Shown here piece after piece: positions 20,490-30,725 of a DNA stretch of 64,000 nt (positions are counted from its first letter, which is position 1; every line of letters begins with the position of its first letter). The notes under the pieces are model-generated. The model worked only from the letters and a program-made list of their open reading frames with translations. It was not told the origin of the DNA and searched no databases. Source of the stretch: Pectobacterium carotovorum (lineage in GTDB: Bacteria > Pseudomonadota > Gammaproteobacteria > Enterobacterales > Enterobacteriaceae); assembly GCF_033898505.1 (NCBI RefSeq), contig NZ_JAXAFK010000003.1:372001-436000 (forward strand), in the 5' to 3' direction. Position numbers and translations under genes: made by a program.

Positions 20490-21014
20490 TCATTGTGGTT
20501 GCTTATGGGTTGCAACAGCAGGTTTTATCAGCGGTTGAGAAGCCGCAGAGTATTGCACCACCAGCATCCCCATCACGATTAATGCGACTCCCGCTATCCG
20601 CCCTAGCGTTGCAGGCTTCACCGCCAGCCCCATCAAGCCAAAATGATCGATAATCAGCGATGCCACAACCTGACCAGCAATCACACAGACAATAAAGCCT
20701 GAAGCGCCGAGCTTTGGCGTCAGCAATAACGCGGCGGTGATATAAGCAACGCCCGCCACGCCACCCAGCCAAATCCACCACGGCCCCTGTAAAGCAGGGC
20801 CAACCGCAGGCGTCGGTATTCGGGCAGCAAACAGGATCGGCAACAGCACACAAATACTGACCAGCAGTGAGACCAGCGTTGCCCAAAGTGGATGGCCTAA
20901 CGCGCGCCCCAGCGCTGCATTGCTGGCAGCCTGAAAAGGCACAATGCTCCCGGCAAGCACAGCGATACCCAGCGGCAGCAGCAATGAGAGAGAAAAAGAA
21001 GAGAATAACGACAT
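20490..21014 (-). CDS. DMT-superfamily transporter of the YdcZ (DUF606) type
   Basis: A 174-residue inner-membrane protein with about five hydrophobic helices and the DUF606-type segments GSIVPFQAASNAALGR and GASGFIVCVIAGQVVASL(I). Members of this group are small exporters of undefined substrate. It is divergent from a LysR regulator, the usual arrangement for a regulated exporter. Confidence 0.8.
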   Translation of the reverse strand: MSLFSSFSLSLLLPLGIAVLAGSIVPFQAASNAALGRALGHPLWATLVSLLVSICVLLPILFAARIPTPAVGPALQGPWWIWLGGVAGVAYITAALLLTPKLGASGFIVCVIAGQVVASLIIDHFGLMGLAVKPATLGRIAGVALIVMGMLVVQYSAASQPLIKPAVATHKQPQ

Positions 21015-21051
21015 GGAACCCCCTGGCTCACACTATAAAGTTCACAACGTA

Positions 21052-21067
21052 ATTGGGATGTTCCAAT
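21052..21067. promoter_or_regulatory. Putative LysR-type operator in the divergent DMT/LysR region
   Basis: ATTGG-GATGTT-CCAAT is an interrupted palindrome containing T-N11-A, the hallmark of LysR-type boxes. It lies between the divergent starts of the exporter and the regulator. Confidence 0.45.
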
Positions 21068-21125
21068 ACTCAACCATCCACTAAACTGATGGAAATTCGT
21101 AATTCATACAGAAGGCATTCGTATA

Positions 21126-22031
21126 ATGGATGATTTGCGTCGTATCGATATGAATCTGCTGCTAACGCTGCACGCGCTGTTGACGGAAAAACACGTCACG
21201 CGGGCAGCGCTGCGCCTGCACCGCAGTCAGCCTGCCGTTAGCCATTCACTATCACAGCTTCGCCAGATTTTTAACGATCCGCTGTTAGTCCGGCGTGAAG
21301 TTGGCCTGACGCTGACGACCCGCGCTCAGGCGCTACTCGCCCCGCTGGAACAGGCGCTGGATCAGTTGAACGGGCTTATCCAGACACCGCAGTTCGATCC
21401 GCGCCATACCACGCGGCATTTCCGTTTAGCACTCTCCGATTACGGTACGAATGCCGTCTTGCCAACGCTCATGCAGCATCTGCGCACACAGGCACCCGGC
21501 ATTTCACTGGCTATCAGTCATGCCGGTCGTGAAATGATGCTGGCACAGTTGATCGATGGAGAAATCGACTTAGGCCTCGGCGTTTTTCCCGAACGCCCAC
21601 CCGAGGTGCACGCCGAGCTTCTTTTTGAAGAGCAGTTTGCCTGTCTGGCCGACCGTGCCACGCTGCCGGAAAACGGTACGCTATCGTTTGAAGCGTGGCT
21701 GGAGCGGCCACATGTTCTGGTCACCATGCACCCTGACTCTGCCAATGAAGTGGACAACACGCTGGCTGCAAGCAATCTGTCGCGTAATGTCGTGTTAACG
21801 CTGCCCCACTGGCATGCAGCCATCAATCTTATTGCCGGTACTGACCTGATTTTGACCGCCGCGCGGCGTAGCATGGCACGGGTTAATACGCCCGATTTAC
21901 ACATTTTCCCGCCTCCGTTCACGATACCCGACTTTGCCTTCCAGCAAGTATGGCACACGCGACGCGAGAGCGATCCTGCGCATCGCTGGCTGAGACAAGT
22001 CATTTGGGAAAGCTGTCAGACGGCAAATTAA
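21126..22031 (+). CDS. LysR-family transcriptional regulator
   Basis: 301 residues: N-terminal winged helix-turn-helix (about 8-66, with HVTRAALRLHRSQPAVSHSL) and a C-terminal periplasmic-binding-like effector domain (about 95-298). The start MDDLRRIDMNLLLTLHALL is typical of the family. The divergent DMT exporter is the likely target, with autoregulation probable. The effector is unknown. In E. coli folA follows apaH directly here, so the pair is an insertion relative to E. coli. Confidence 0.88.
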   Translation: MDDLRRIDMNLLLTLHALLTEKHVTRAALRLHRSQPAVSHSLSQLRQIFNDPLLVRREVGLTLTTRAQALLAPLEQALDQLNGLIQTPQFDPRHTTRHFRLALSDYGTNAVLPTLMQHLRTQAPGISLAISHAGREMMLAQLIDGEIDLGLGVFPERPPEVHAELLFEEQFACLADRATLPENGTLSFEAWLERPHVLVTMHPDSANEVDNTLAASNLSRNVVLTLPHWHAAINLIAGTDLILTAARRSMARVNTPDLHIFPPPFTIPDFAFQQVWHTRRESDPAHRWLRQVIWESCQTAN

Positions 22032-22053
22032 AACATCGGGTGAGAAAACGAAA

Positions 22054-22075
22054 AAACCCGCAACAAGGCGGGTTT
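22054..22075. terminator. Bidirectional terminator between the LysR gene and folA
   Basis: AAACCCGC (22054-22061) pairs with GCGGGTTT (22068-22075) around a 6-nt loop. The A-run on the left side gives a T-run for the minus-strand folA transcript. Confidence 0.8.
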
Positions 22076-22103
22076 AACGATTTATCGACAGCATGTTAGG
22101 CGC

Positions 22104-22586
22104 TTAGCGGCGTTCCAGAATTTCGAAGCAGTAACTGTGTGAGTTGCGCTCGTCAGCATCATGGAATTCGCTGAAAACAGACTGCCATTCATCCGGCTCG
22201 TAGTCAGGGAAATGCGTGTCGCCTTCCACTTCAGCATCAATGTGCGTCAGGTAGAGACGATTGGCCTGCGCCAGCATTTGCTGATAAATACTGCCGCCGC
22301 CAATCACCATCACTTCCTCAACGTCGCCCGCCGCCGCCAGCGCAGCGTCCAGCGAAGAGACCCAGGTCACACGATCGTCATCACCGGGATGATTGCTGAC
22401 GACAATGTTCAGTCGGCCGGGCAGCGGCTGACCGATAGAACGGAAAGTATTACGCCCCATAATAATCGGCTTATTCAGCGTATTACGCTTAAACCACGCC
22501 AGATCGGCTGGCAAATGCCACGGCATCGCGTTTTCCATGCCAATCACGCGATCCACTGCCAGTGCAGCAATCAAACTAATAACCAT
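22104..22586 (-). CDS. folA: Dihydrofolate reductase
   Basis: NADPH-dependent reduction of dihydrofolate to tetrahydrofolate; the trimethoprim target. 160 residues (E. coli 159). Landmarks: Met20-loop segment [15 protein letters not shown] with the catalytic Asp in [13 protein letters not shown], and VIGGGSIYQ. No known resistance-type divergence is obvious by eye. In E. coli it neighbours kefC; here kefFC is absent. Confidence 0.96.
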   Translation of the reverse strand: MVISLIAALAVDRVIGMENAMPWHLPADLAWFKRNTLNKPIIMGRNTFRSIGQPLPGRLNIVVSNHPGDDDRVTWVSSLDAALAAAGDVEEVMVIGGGSIYQQMLAQANRLYLTHIDAEVEGDTHFPDYEPDEWQSVFSEFHDADERNSHSYCFEILERR

Positions 22587-22684
22587 GGTGAAAAAACCCT
22601 GTAGGTCAGAAAATTGCTGACACTATACGGAAAGCCCCTCCGCTCGTCGATATACAGATCTGGCGGAAATGTAATATAAGAGTT

Positions 22685-23170
22685 TTATACTCCCGGCCGT
22701 TTGCGGTAGAGCCAGATTCCCGGTAAAGACAGGCCGATAGAGAGCGCACCAACGATAAAACTCGCTTTCAGGAAATTGGTAATCATGACGCTCATCAGCG
22801 CTTCACTGTAGCCAAGATGCGAAATCTCCACCACCGAAATCATCGCCGTGTAGGCAGAAATACCGGGAAACATCGGGATTACGGCCGCGACGGTGAAGAC
22901 TTTCGGATGCGCCAGCAGCCAGCGTGACCAGCGAATACCGATGATGCCAATCAGGATTGCTGCCAGAAACGACGCCCACTCAATATTCATACCGAAATGT
23001 ATCGCCAGAAACCGTACGCCGTGCCCGACGCCACCCAGCAGCGCACAGTAGGGCAGCACTTTCAGCGGTACGTTGAAGACCATCGCAAAGCCCAGCGCAG
23101 GGACCGCCGCCAGCACCATATCCTGCAAGAGCGCCCACAGTAAACTTAAGCCCATCCGCGTAACCCCCAC
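22685..23170 (-). CDS. yjjB: ThrE-family exporter, small subunit YjjB
   Basis: 161 residues with four or five membrane helices, aligning closely with E. coli YjjB (157), including [20 protein letters not shown]. It corresponds to the C-terminal half of the one-piece ThrE threonine/serine exporters. In E. coli YjjP and YjjB together export succinate. It overlaps the upstream yjjP by 25 bp, so the two are co-translated. Confidence 0.92.
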   Translation of the reverse strand: MGVTRMGLSLLWALLQDMVLAAVPALGFAMVFNVPLKVLPYCALLGGVGHGVRFLAIHFGMNIEWASFLAAILIGIIGIRWSRWLLAHPKVFTVAAVIPMFPGISAYTAMISVVEISHLGYSEALMSVMITNFLKASFIVGALSIGLSLPGIWLYRKRPGV

Positions 23171-24036
23171 AGCGACATCGCCATCACAACGCCAATACAG
23201 GTTGCCAGCGTCAGTAAACTCGCGACCGTCCAGCGTGCCAGGCCGGTATTCACATGGCCTTTAAACATATCCGCTACGGCGTTAATCAGCGGGAAACCGG
23301 GAACTAACAGCAGCACGCTCGCCGCCATCGCCACCGTCGAGGTTTGAGAAAAAGTGGGTAAGCGCATCAACAGTCCAGATGCCGACGTCGCGACAAATGC
23401 CGTAATGCAGAAGTTGATCAGCGGATTCAGGTGTCGCGCCGTAAAAACCTGCCGAACGTACATTGCCAGGCCGCTGGCAATCAGCGTGACGATAAATGCG
23501 TCCCACCCGCCGCCGTTCAAACGGCTGAAGCAGCCGCAGGAGAGCGCCACAACGGAAACCATCAGCCAGCGCGGGTAGCGCAAGGGTTTGATATTCCCCA
23601 GACGCTTTTCCACACCCGCCACATCCAGCAGTTTATGCTCGGCCATGATGACCGCATGCTGAACTTCAATGACGACGTGCATATTAATGCCGCGGTCCAC
23701 ATTCTTCCGCGTCGACGTCAGGCAATGCCCTTGCATGATAGTGGTCAGGACAATCGAGTTTGCCGAGATTGAGCTCTCAACGCTATCAGCGCCCAGAGCC
23801 ATCCCCAGCCGCGACGATAGCTGTTCCACGACCATACTCTCTGCGCCATGCTGTAACAGCAGCAGCGCACACTGGATGCACAATCGGGTTATTTCCCGCT
23901 GCTGTGGCGCTTCACCCATCCGTTTTGCGTCCCCTGTTTTTTCATTACTGACCTGTTTTTCATTACCGGCTTGTTTCCCATCACTGACCTGTTTTGCACC
24001 ACGTAATGGTGCACGGCTCTCACATTCACTGACCAT
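23146..24036 (-). CDS. yjjP: ThrE-family exporter, large subunit YjjP with a repeat-bearing N-terminal extension
   Basis: From residue about 46 ([21 protein letters not shown]) to the end it matches E. coli YjjP: a soluble N-terminal domain, then about five membrane helices, including [21 protein letters not shown]. Acts with YjjB. The ORF from 24036 is 296 residues against 256 in E. coli. The extra 40 residues contain four six-residue units. An internal ATG at 23919 (MGEAPQQRE), preceded by AGGGGA, gives 257 residues and may be the true start. This pair sits where E. coli has kefFC. Confidence 0.88.
   Translation of the reverse strand: MVSECESRAPLRGAKQVSDGKQAGNEKQVSNEKTGDAKRMGEAPQQREITRLCIQCALLLLQHGAESMVVEQLSSRLGMALGADSVESSISANSIVLTTIMQGHCLTSTRKNVDRGINMHVVIEVQHAVIMAEHKLLDVAGVEKRLGNIKPLRYPRWLMVSVVALSCGCFSRLNGGGWDAFIVTLIASGLAMYVRQVFTARHLNPLINFCITAFVATSASGLLMRLPTFSQTSTVAMAASVLLLVPGFPLINAVADMFKGHVNTGLARWTVASLLTLATCIGVVMAMSLWGLRGWA
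23923..23994 (-). repeat. Four 18-bp imperfect tandem repeats (hexapeptide units) at the yjjP 5' end
   Basis: Read in the yjjP frame the units are [18 protein letters not shown] and the diverged KTGDAK. The 18-bp period keeps frame. It is either a coding low-complexity extension or a leader repeat just upstream of an internal start at 23919. Confidence 0.7.
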
Positions 24037-24191
24037 GTTGTTATCTCAACCCGCCCCTGAAATTAACCACAAAAAATGAAAGGACAATTGTTAACATATC
24101 GCCGCCGAATAACCAATAAGTGTGATGCGAATTCATTATTCTGGCGCTATCATTTCAAACGCTCTTACTCTTTTCACTCGCTGGAATGACC

Positions 24192-24806
24192 ATGCTAGAA
24201 ACATCGCTGTTTGTCGCCACCATCGCCACGCTGGGAATGCTCTCTCCCGGCCCTGACTTTTTCCTCGTCATCAAGAACGCCACGCGCTACCCACGCGTCG
24301 CCGCGCTGATGACCGCGTTTGGCGTAATCTGCGGCGTCGCAACCCATATGGCGTACTGTGTCGCCGGGCTGGCCGTCGTCATCACGACGACACCGTGGCT
24401 GTTTAATGTACTGAAATATGCTGGCGCCGCCTATCTGATCTGGATCGGTATTCAGGCGTTATTCGCGCGCGGTGGCAGCAAGATGGATGTTTCAACTCAG
24501 GGGCCGCAAAACGTCAGCCTGAAAAAAGCATTTCTGCAAGGTTACCTCTGTAACTTGCTTAACCCGAAAGCGACACTGTTCTTTCTGGCGATGTTCACAC
24601 AGGTCCTGAATATCCACTCTGGTATCGGTGAAAAGCTGTGGTACGCCATGATTATCTGGCTGTTATCTGTCGTCTGGTGGCCGGTACTGGTGCTGCTTTT
24701 CCAAAGCGAACCCGTGCGGCGTGGGCTGGCTAAGGCGCAGAAACTGGTGGATAAACTGCTGGGCACGGTGCTTATCGCCTTGGGTATCAAAGTCGCGCTG
24801 GGTTAG
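24192..24806 (+). CDS. LysE/RhtB-family amino-acid exporter
   Basis: A 204-residue inner-membrane protein with about six helices and the family signature near the N-terminus (MLSPGPDFFLV), plus CNLLNPKATLFFLAMF in the middle. Family members export amino acids such as homoserine, threonine or leucine; the substrate here is not determinable. I took the ATG at 24192, with GGAA upstream; an ATG at 24186 would add two residues. Divergent from yjjP, so two export loci lie side by side. Confidence 0.85.
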   Translation: MLETSLFVATIATLGMLSPGPDFFLVIKNATRYPRVAALMTAFGVICGVATHMAYCVAGLAVVITTTPWLFNVLKYAGAAYLIWIGIQALFARGGSKMDVSTQGPQNVSLKKAFLQGYLCNLLNPKATLFFLAMFTQVLNIHSGIGEKLWYAMIIWLLSVVWWPVLVLLFQSEPVRRGLAKAQKLVDKLLGTVLIALGIKVALG

Positions 24807-24853
24807 GCTTGCGGAGTGTTTTTTAGCCTGAAGCGATTGGGTTCGTGATATGA

Positions 24854-24883
24854 ATACCTTCCCAGTTTCCACTGGGAAGGTAT
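24854..24883. terminator. Strong bidirectional hairpin between the LysE and VOC genes
   Basis: A perfect 13-bp stem, ATACCTTCCCAGT with ACTGGGAAGGTAT, around a TTCC tetraloop, between convergent genes. The T-run is weak, but position and stability fit a shared terminator. Confidence 0.75.
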
Positions 24884-24906
24884 GTTTGCGTTATTTCGAA
24901 GCGAGC

Positions 24907-25275
24907 TTAGTAGCTGGCATAATAAACCCGTATCCGATGTTGATCGGGATCTATCGCCACATATGTCAAACCGAAATCCATCTGGGTGACGTCCTGAATC
25001 AGGGTAATACCCCGTTCCTTCCAGCTTTCATACATCGCGTTCAGTGCAGCTTCACTCTCGACACGAATGGCCAATTCGCTACCACCGCCTGCCAGTTGGG
25101 CCACCGGTTTAACCTCATGTTTAGACCACACTCCCAATAACAACCCGGAGTCAAAGGCAAACATGGCAAAGTTTTCCGACTTCTCAACAGGTTTCAAATC
25201 AAACAGTTCACGATAGAAACGCTCACTGGTAACGGCATCTTCCACATATAAAATAATAAGATTTGGTGCGTTCAT
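24907..25275 (-). CDS. VOC-family (glyoxalase/bleomycin-resistance fold) protein
   Basis: 122 residues from the ATG at 25275 (MNAPNLIILYVED). It has the two beta-alpha-beta-beta-beta units of the VOC fold, with FYRELFDLKPVEKS and the C-terminal YVAIDPDQHRIRVYY. The fold serves glyoxalases, dioxygenases and drug-binding proteins, so function is open. A longer frame to 25356 has a non-conserved leader. It lies 97 bp downstream of a YafY-type regulator on the same strand, which may control it. Confidence 0.8.
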   Translation of the reverse strand: MNAPNLIILYVEDAVTSERFYRELFDLKPVEKSENFAMFAFDSGLLLGVWSKHEVKPVAQLAGGGSELAIRVESEAALNAMYESWKERGITLIQDVTQMDFGLTYVAIDPDQHRIRVYYASY

Positions 25276-25372
25276 CAGGGATTCTCTGTAATCAGGTGAG
25301 TAATAAGCAGAAGGCTTCTGCTTGCCTGAATGCATCGTAGTACGCACCGCTGTCAATTTTTGTCAGTAGCCA

Positions 25373-26062
25373 TTACTGCCGAGGAATGTCTTCTTTTTCA
25401 TGCCACTCTTTTAATAACTGCTGGCGACGACGGGGATAACGCTGATCCAAAACCGTCATGCTACGGATACGTTCAGCCCTGAAATGACGAAACTGCTGAC
25501 GAAGCTCGCACCAGGCGGCAATCACGTGCGTTTGATCGAAAAATCCTAATGCGAACGGCCAGATAATGCGCAGGGACTCATCGCCCTGAAGGTCGCAATA
25601 AGCAATCTCCGTACGGCGCTCCGCTCTGATAGCGTGACGCAAAGCGGATAAATCGATAACCACTGCGGGAGTAAATTCTGCCTTCCCCACTAATAACCCA
25701 GAAGAATCAAGCTCGTGGCGCAACTCTGGTGGTAATACCGCCGCAATTTTCATCAACGCATTACGGGCAGCGCCCCCTAAACGTTCATCAGTTCTTCTTG
25801 CTACCCAGCGCGAGCCCAATACTAATGCTTCAATTTCTTCTTCTGAAAACATCAGAGGAGGTAACATAAATCCTGGACGCAAGACGTATCCTAACCCTGC
25901 CTCCCCCTCAATATGCGCCCCCTGCGATTGTAATGTGGCAATATCACGATAGAGGGTTCTTTGGCTCACCCCTAATTTTTCCGCAAGATACGCTCCCGTT
26001 ACAGGAAAACGGTGATGGCGTAAGATCTGTAAAAGATCGAGCAAACGTTGCGTTCTGGACAT
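25373..26062 (-). CDS. YafY-type regulator with HTH_11 and WYL domains
   Basis: 229 residues: N-terminal winged helix (about 5-60, with LAEKLGVSQRTLYRDIATLQ) and a WYL domain (about 135-205, with IAYCDLQG and IWPFALGFFDQTHVIAAWC). WYL domains sense nucleic-acid or small-molecule ligands. The usual partner is an adjacent gene, here the VOC protein, by inference. Confidence 0.85.
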   Translation of the reverse strand: MSRTQRLLDLLQILRHHRFPVTGAYLAEKLGVSQRTLYRDIATLQSQGAHIEGEAGLGYVLRPGFMLPPLMFSEEEIEALVLGSRWVARRTDERLGGAARNALMKIAAVLPPELRHELDSSGLLVGKAEFTPAVVIDLSALRHAIRAERRTEIAYCDLQGDESLRIIWPFALGFFDQTHVIAAWCELRQQFRHFRAERIRSMTVLDQRYPRRRQQLLKEWHEKEDIPRQ

Positions 26063-26156
26063 GATCTTACCTTGCTTAAAACGTGGGAAGTCTCTTCAAT
26101 ATTGGTCTGAAAGCATATTGATCGAAAAGAGGATTTCAGGCGAAGTAAAAATACAA

Positions 26157-26186
26157 AAAGCCAGCGCTGTTGCCAACGCTGGCTTT
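26157..26186 (-). terminator. carAB operon terminator
   Basis: A 10-bp stem (26157-26166 with 26177-26186) around a 10-nt loop; on the minus strand it is followed by TTTTTG. It lies 34 bp after the carB stop. Confidence 0.85.
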
Positions 26187-26220
26187 CATTATCTGCTTAC
26201 TACCTACCGAAGTCGGTCAA

Positions 26221-29200
26221 TCAGCCTTTAATCATCGCATGCATTTCCTGCACGGAAGTCACCTTCTCCGTCGGGTCTGCCGTCAACGACATTGCCGTGG
26301 CGAAACCACCGTTCAGCGTGGTGTCGTAATGCACCTTGTATTGCAGCGCGCTGCGGCGAATCAGCTTGGAGTCTTCAATCGCCTGACGTCCTGCGGTGGT
26401 GTTGACGATGTAGGTGTACTCACCGTTCTTGATGCGGTCCTGAATGTGCGGACGACCTTCATGAACCTTGTTCACCAGACGCGGATTAATGCCAGCTTCA
26501 CCCAGTTCAATCGCCGTGCCGTGCGTCGCATCCAGTTCAAAACCGTGCTTCAGCAGCTTGGCCGCCAGATCTACCACGCGAGCCTTATCGCCTTCACGTA
26601 CCGACAGCAGCGCGCGTCCGGTTTTCTTCATGTGCGAGCTACTGCCCAGCATCGCTTTGGCAAACGCTTCAGCAAACGTGCGGCCAACACCCATCACTTC
26701 ACCGGTCGAACGCATTTCCGGCCCCAGAATCGGGTCGACGCCAGGGAATTTGTTGAACGGCAGCACCACTTCTTTCACCGAGTAGTACGGCGGGATAATT
26801 TCTTTCGTGACGCCCTGTTCAGCCAGCGTTTTGCCTGCCATCACACGAGCTGCGACTTTCGCCAACGGAACGCCAGTGGCTTTCGAGACAAACGGTACGG
26901 TACGTGCCGCACGCGGGTTCACTTCAATCAGATAAACTTCGTTATCCTTCACCGCGAACTGCACGTTCATCAGGCCGCGAACGCAGAGTTCAAACGCCAG
27001 TTTTTCAACCTGCTGACGCATCACGTCCTGAATCTCTTTGCTCAGCGTGTAGGCTGGCAGTGAACACGCTGAGTCACCGGAGTGAACCCCTGCCTGCTCG
27101 ATGTGCTCCATGATGCCGCCAATCAGTACACGCTCACCGTCACAGATCGCATCGACATCGACTTCGATAGCATCGTCAAGGAAACGGTCTAACAGAACAG
27201 GCGCATCGTTAGACACGCTAACGGCGGTCTGGAAGTAGCGACGCAGGTCAATTTCGTCATACACGATTTCCATCGCGCGGCCGCCCAGAACATAAGAAGG
27301 ACGGACAACCAGCGGGTAGCCGATGCCACGCGCTTTTTCTACCGCCTGTTCAATCGTCGCTACCGTAGCGTTAGCAGGCTGCTTCAGCCCCAGACGATTA
27401 ACCGCCTGTTGGAACCGTTCACGGTCTTCTGCACGGTCAATCGCATCCGGACTGGTACCGATAACCGGCACACCTGCCGCTTCCAGCGCACGCGCCAGTT
27501 TCAGCGGCGTCTGGCCGCCGTACTGCACGATAACGCCTTTTGGCTTCTCGATACGGACAATTTCCAGCACGTCTTCAAACGTTACTGGCTCGAAATACAG
27601 ACGGTCTGACGTGTCATAGTCTGTTGAAACGGTTTCCGGGTTGCAGTTGACCATGATGGTTTCATAGCCATCTTCACGCAGCGCCAGTGAAGCGTGGACG
27701 CAGCAGTAGTCAAATTCGATCCCTTGACCGATACGGTTCGGCCCGCCGCCCAGTACGATGATTTTGTCACGGTCCTGACTCGGATTAGCTTCACACTCTT
27801 CTTCATACGTGGAGTACATGTAAGCCGTGTCGGTCGCGAATTCTGCCGCACAGGTATCAACACGCTTGTACACCGGGTGCAGGTCGAACTTATCGCGCAG
27901 CTTGCGAATTTCGCTTTCCGCCACGCCAGCCAGTTTCGCCAGACGCGCATCGGCAAAGCCTTTACGCTTCAGCATACGCAGGAACTCGGCATCCAGCGCA
28001 GTTGCGCCTTTTTCTGCGACCTGCTCTTCCAGACGCACCAGCTCTTCAATCTGCACCAAGAACCAGCGGTCAACGTTAGTCAGGTTAAACACGCCATCAA
28101 CAGACATCCCCGCACGGAAGGCATCGGCGATGTACCAGATACGCTCGGCACCCGCATCTTTCAGCTCGCGGCGGATTTTGGTCAGTGCTTCAGGGTCGTC
28201 TAAATCCACTTTCGGATCGAAGCCGGTTGCGCCCACTTCCAGGCCACGCAGTGCTTTCTGCAGGGATTCCTGCTGCGTGCGGCCAATCGCCATCACTTCA
28301 CCCACAGATTTCATCTGCGTGGTCAGACGGTCGTTGGCACCAGCAAATTTCTCGAAGTTGAAACGTGGAATCTTAGTCACAACGTAGTCGATAGCAGGTT
28401 CGAAAGACGCTGGCGTACGGCCACCGGTGATGTCGTTCATCAGCTCATCGAGCGTGTAACCCACCGCCAGTTTGGCCGCGACTTTTGCAATCGGGAAGCC
28501 CGTCGCTTTAGACGCCAGCGCGGAAGAACGTGACACGCGCGGGTTCATTTCAATTACAATCAGACGACCTGTCTTCGGGTTCACCGAGAACTGGACGTTA
28601 GAACCGCCGGTTTCTACGCCGATTTCACGCAGTACCGCCATCGAGGCGTTACGCATGATTTGATATTCTTTATCGGTCAGCGTTTGCGCAGGTGCAACGG
28701 TGATGGAGTCTCCGGTGTGGATCCCCATCGCATCGAAGTTCTCGATGGAGCAGACGATGATGCAGTTGTCGTTCTTATCACGCACCACTTCCATCTCGTA
28801 CTCTTTCCAACCGATCAGCGATTCATCGATCAACAGCTCTTTGGTTGGTGACAGATCCAGACCGCGTTCGCAGATCTCTTCAAACTCTTCACGGTTGTAA
28901 GCGATACCCCCACCGGTGCCGCCCATCGTAAAGGAAGGACGGATGATGCACGGGAAGCCGACGTCGGCCGCGACAGCCAGCGCTTCTTCCATATTGTGTG
29001 CAATGCCGGAACGCGCGGTATCCAGACCGATCTTCTTCATCGCGACGTCAAAGCGGCGGCGATCTTCTGCTTTATCAATCGCATCCGCCGTTGCACCAAT
29101 CATGGTGACGCCGAATTCGGCCAGCACGCCCTGACGTTCCAGCTCCAGCGCACAGTTCAGCGCGGTCTGGCCGCCCATCGTTGGCAGCACCGCGTCTGGA

Positions 29201-29445
29201 CGCTCTTTTTCAATGATTTTGCGCACCACTTCCCAGTGAATCGGCTCGATGTAGGTCGCATCGGCCATTTCCGGGTCGGTCATGATGGTTGCTGGATTGG
29301 AGTTCACCAGAATAACGCGGTAACCCTCTTCACGCAGCGCTTTACAGGCTTGTGCACCCGAGTAGTCAAACTCACACGCCTGGCCGATAACAATCGGGCC
29401 TGCGCCCAGAATCAGGATGCTTTTAATATCTGTACGTTTTGGCAT
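26221..29445 (-). CDS. carB: Carbamoyl-phosphate synthase, large subunit
   Basis: It makes carbamoyl phosphate for arginine and pyrimidine synthesis from bicarbonate, ammonia (delivered by CarA) and two ATP. The 1074-residue protein (E. coli 1073) shows two homologous ATP-grasp halves: [22 protein letters not shown] at 10-31 and the repeat [20 protein letters not shown] near 560. The C-terminal ~130 residues form the allosteric domain for UMP and ornithine. GGAG precedes the start; carA ends 14 bp upstream. Confidence 0.97.
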   Translation of the reverse strand: MPKRTDIKSILILGAGPIVIGQACEFDYSGAQACKALREEGYRVILVNSNPATIMTDPEMADATYIEPIHWEVVRKIIEKERPDAVLPTMGGQTALNCALELERQGVLAEFGVTMIGATADAIDKAEDRRRFDVAMKKIGLDTARSGIAHNMEEALAVAADVGFPCIIRPSFTMGGTGGGIAYNREEFEEICERGLDLSPTKELLIDESLIGWKEYEMEVVRDKNDNCIIVCSIENFDAMGIHTGDSITVAPAQTLTDKEYQIMRNASMAVLREIGVETGGSNVQFSVNPKTGRLIVIEMNPRVSRSSALASKATGFPIAKVAAKLAVGYTLDELMNDITGGRTPASFEPAIDYVVTKIPRFNFEKFAGANDRLTTQMKSVGEVMAIGRTQQESLQKALRGLEVGATGFDPKVDLDDPEALTKIRRELKDAGAERIWYIADAFRAGMSVDGVFNLTNVDRWFLVQIEELVRLEEQVAEKGATALDAEFLRMLKRKGFADARLAKLAGVAESEIRKLRDKFDLHPVYKRVDTCAAEFATDTAYMYSTYEEECEANPSQDRDKIIVLGGGPNRIGQGIEFDYCCVHASLALREDGYETIMVNCNPETVSTDYDTSDRLYFEPVTFEDVLEIVRIEKPKGVIVQYGGQTPLKLARALEAAGVPVIGTSPDAIDRAEDRERFQQAVNRLGLKQPANATVATIEQAVEKARGIGYPLVVRPSYVLGGRAMEIVYDEIDLRRYFQTAVSVSNDAPVLLDRFLDDAIEVDVDAICDGERVLIGGIMEHIEQAGVHSGDSACSLPAYTLSKEIQDVMRQQVEKLAFELCVRGLMNVQFAVKDNEVYLIEVNPRAARTVPFVSKATGVPLAKVAARVMAGKTLAEQGVTKEIIPPYYSVKEVVLPFNKFPGVDPILGPEMRSTGEVMGVGRTFAEAFAKAMLGSSSHMKKTGRALLSVREGDKARVVDLAAKLLKHGFELDATHGTAIELGEAGINPRLVNKVHEGRPHIQDRIKNGEYTYIVNTTAGRQAIEDSKLIRRSALQYKVHYDTTLNGGFATAMSLTADPTEKVTSVQEMHAMIKG

Positions 29446-29459
29446 TTTCTCGCTCCTGA

Positions 29460-30608
29460 TTATTTAGCTGAAGAACGGTAAGTCTGAATCAAGTCAATAA
29501 AGTGGTCGAACAGTGGCGCAGCATCATGCGGGCCAGGGCTCGCTTCAGGGTGTCCCTGGAAGCTGAACGCTGGCTTATCCGTGCGGTGAATCCCCTGAAC
29601 CGTGTGGTCAAACAGGGATTTATGCGTGACGCGCAGCGTGTCAGGCAGATTATCTTCATCAACCGCAAAGCCGTGGTTCTGTGCGGTGATCATCACGCAG
29701 TTGTTATCCAGATCTTTTACCGGATGGTTGCCGCCGTGGTGACCCAGCTTCATTTTGATGGTCTTCGCACCGCTCGCCAACGCCAGCAGTTGGTGACCCA
29801 AGCAGATACCGAATACCGGAATATCCGTTTCCAGGAAGGTTTTGATCGCGCGAATCGCGTAGTCACACGGCTCTGGGTCGCCCGGGCCGTTAGAAAGGAA
29901 AATACCGTCTGGATTCAACTTCAGCACATCTTCGGCAGGTGTCTGCGCCGGAACAACCGTCAGGCGGCAGCCGCGATCCACCAGCATACGCAAAATGTTG
30001 CGTTTCACACCGTAGTCATAAGCCACTACGTGGTAAGGCAGTTCGCTTTCGTTTTTCGCCGCAGGCAATTCACCTTCCAGCGTCCAGCTTCCCTGTAACC
30101 AGCTGTAGCTTTCTGCCGTCGTCACTTCTTTTGCCAGATCCATTCCCTTCAACCCAGGGAAGGCTTTCGCTTTCTCCAGCGCGACAGCGGCATCCGGCGC
30201 ATCGCCCGCGATGATGCAGCCATTCTGCGCGCCTTTTTCACGCAGCAGACGGGTCAGTTTACGGGTATCGATATCAGCAATGGCGACGATGTTGTTGCGT
30301 TTGAGGTATTCAGACAGGCTTTCTTCACTACGGTAGTTGCTGGCAATCAGAGGTAAATCGCGAATAACCAGACCTTGAGCCTGTACAGAGGGGGATTCTT
30401 CATCGTTGGCATTGGCGCCGACATTACCGATATGGGGATAAGTGAGAGTGACAATCTGGCGGGAATAGGAAGGATCAGTAAGGATTTCTTGATAACCGGT
30501 CATCGACGTATTGAAGACCACTTCCCCCACTGCCGACCCTTCTGCCCCAATGGCCCGACCGTGGAATTGGGTTCCGTCTTCCAGAACCAATAGCGCTGAC
30601 TTAATCAA
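29460..30608 (-). CDS. carA: Carbamoyl-phosphate synthase, small (glutaminase) subunit
   Basis: It hydrolyses glutamine and channels ammonia to CarB. The class I amidotransferase domain has the nucleophile Cys in [14 protein letters not shown], with His/Glu in [12 protein letters not shown] chose TTG at 30608: it follows GGAGGG at 5 nt, gives 382 residues exactly as in E. coli, and E. coli carA also starts with UUG. The frame can be extended to 30635, but those nine residues do not match the family. An ArgR box lies 34 bp upstream. Confidence 0.95.
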   Translation of the reverse strand: MIKSALLVLEDGTQFHGRAIGAEGSAVGEVVFNTSMTGYQEILTDPSYSRQIVTLTYPHIGNVGANANDEESPSVQAQGLVIRDLPLIASNYRSEESLSEYLKRNNIVAIADIDTRKLTRLLREKGAQNGCIIAGDAPDAAVALEKAKAFPGLKGMDLAKEVTTAESYSWLQGSWTLEGELPAAKNESELPYHVVAYDYGVKRNILRMLVDRGCRLTVVPAQTPAEDVLKLNPDGIFLSNGPGDPEPCDYAIRAIKTFLETDIPVFGICLGHQLLALASGAKTIKMKLGHHGGNHPVKDLDNNCVMITAQNHGFAVDEDNLPDTLRVTHKSLFDHTVQGIHRTDKPAFSFQGHPEASPGPHDAAPLFDHFIDLIQTYRSSAK

Positions 30609-30641
30609 AACACCCTCCAAGGAATAAACAATCACGTTATT

Positions 30642-30655
30642 TGCATATTAATTCA
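30642..30655 (-). promoter_or_regulatory. ArgR box at the carAB promoter
   Basis: On the minus strand this reads TGAATTAATATGCA, one base from an ideal ARG-box dyad and, as I recall it, identical to the sequence at the arginine-repressed P2 promoter of E. coli carAB. A second box is not obvious. The segment to about 30725 also resembles the E. coli upstream promoter region (GCCAATTTTTGGC dyad). Confidence 0.75.
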
Positions 30656-30725
30656 GATTCGAGCCACTAAATCAATGCAAAAACTACCTGTAAGGCCAAT
30701 TTTTGGCAAATTGGGCGCATTTTAA

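Noticed and set aside
28996..29481. 161-residue plus-strand ORF opposite carB/carA
   Set aside because: Antisense shadow of carB; the composition is that of a reverse-complemented conserved gene.
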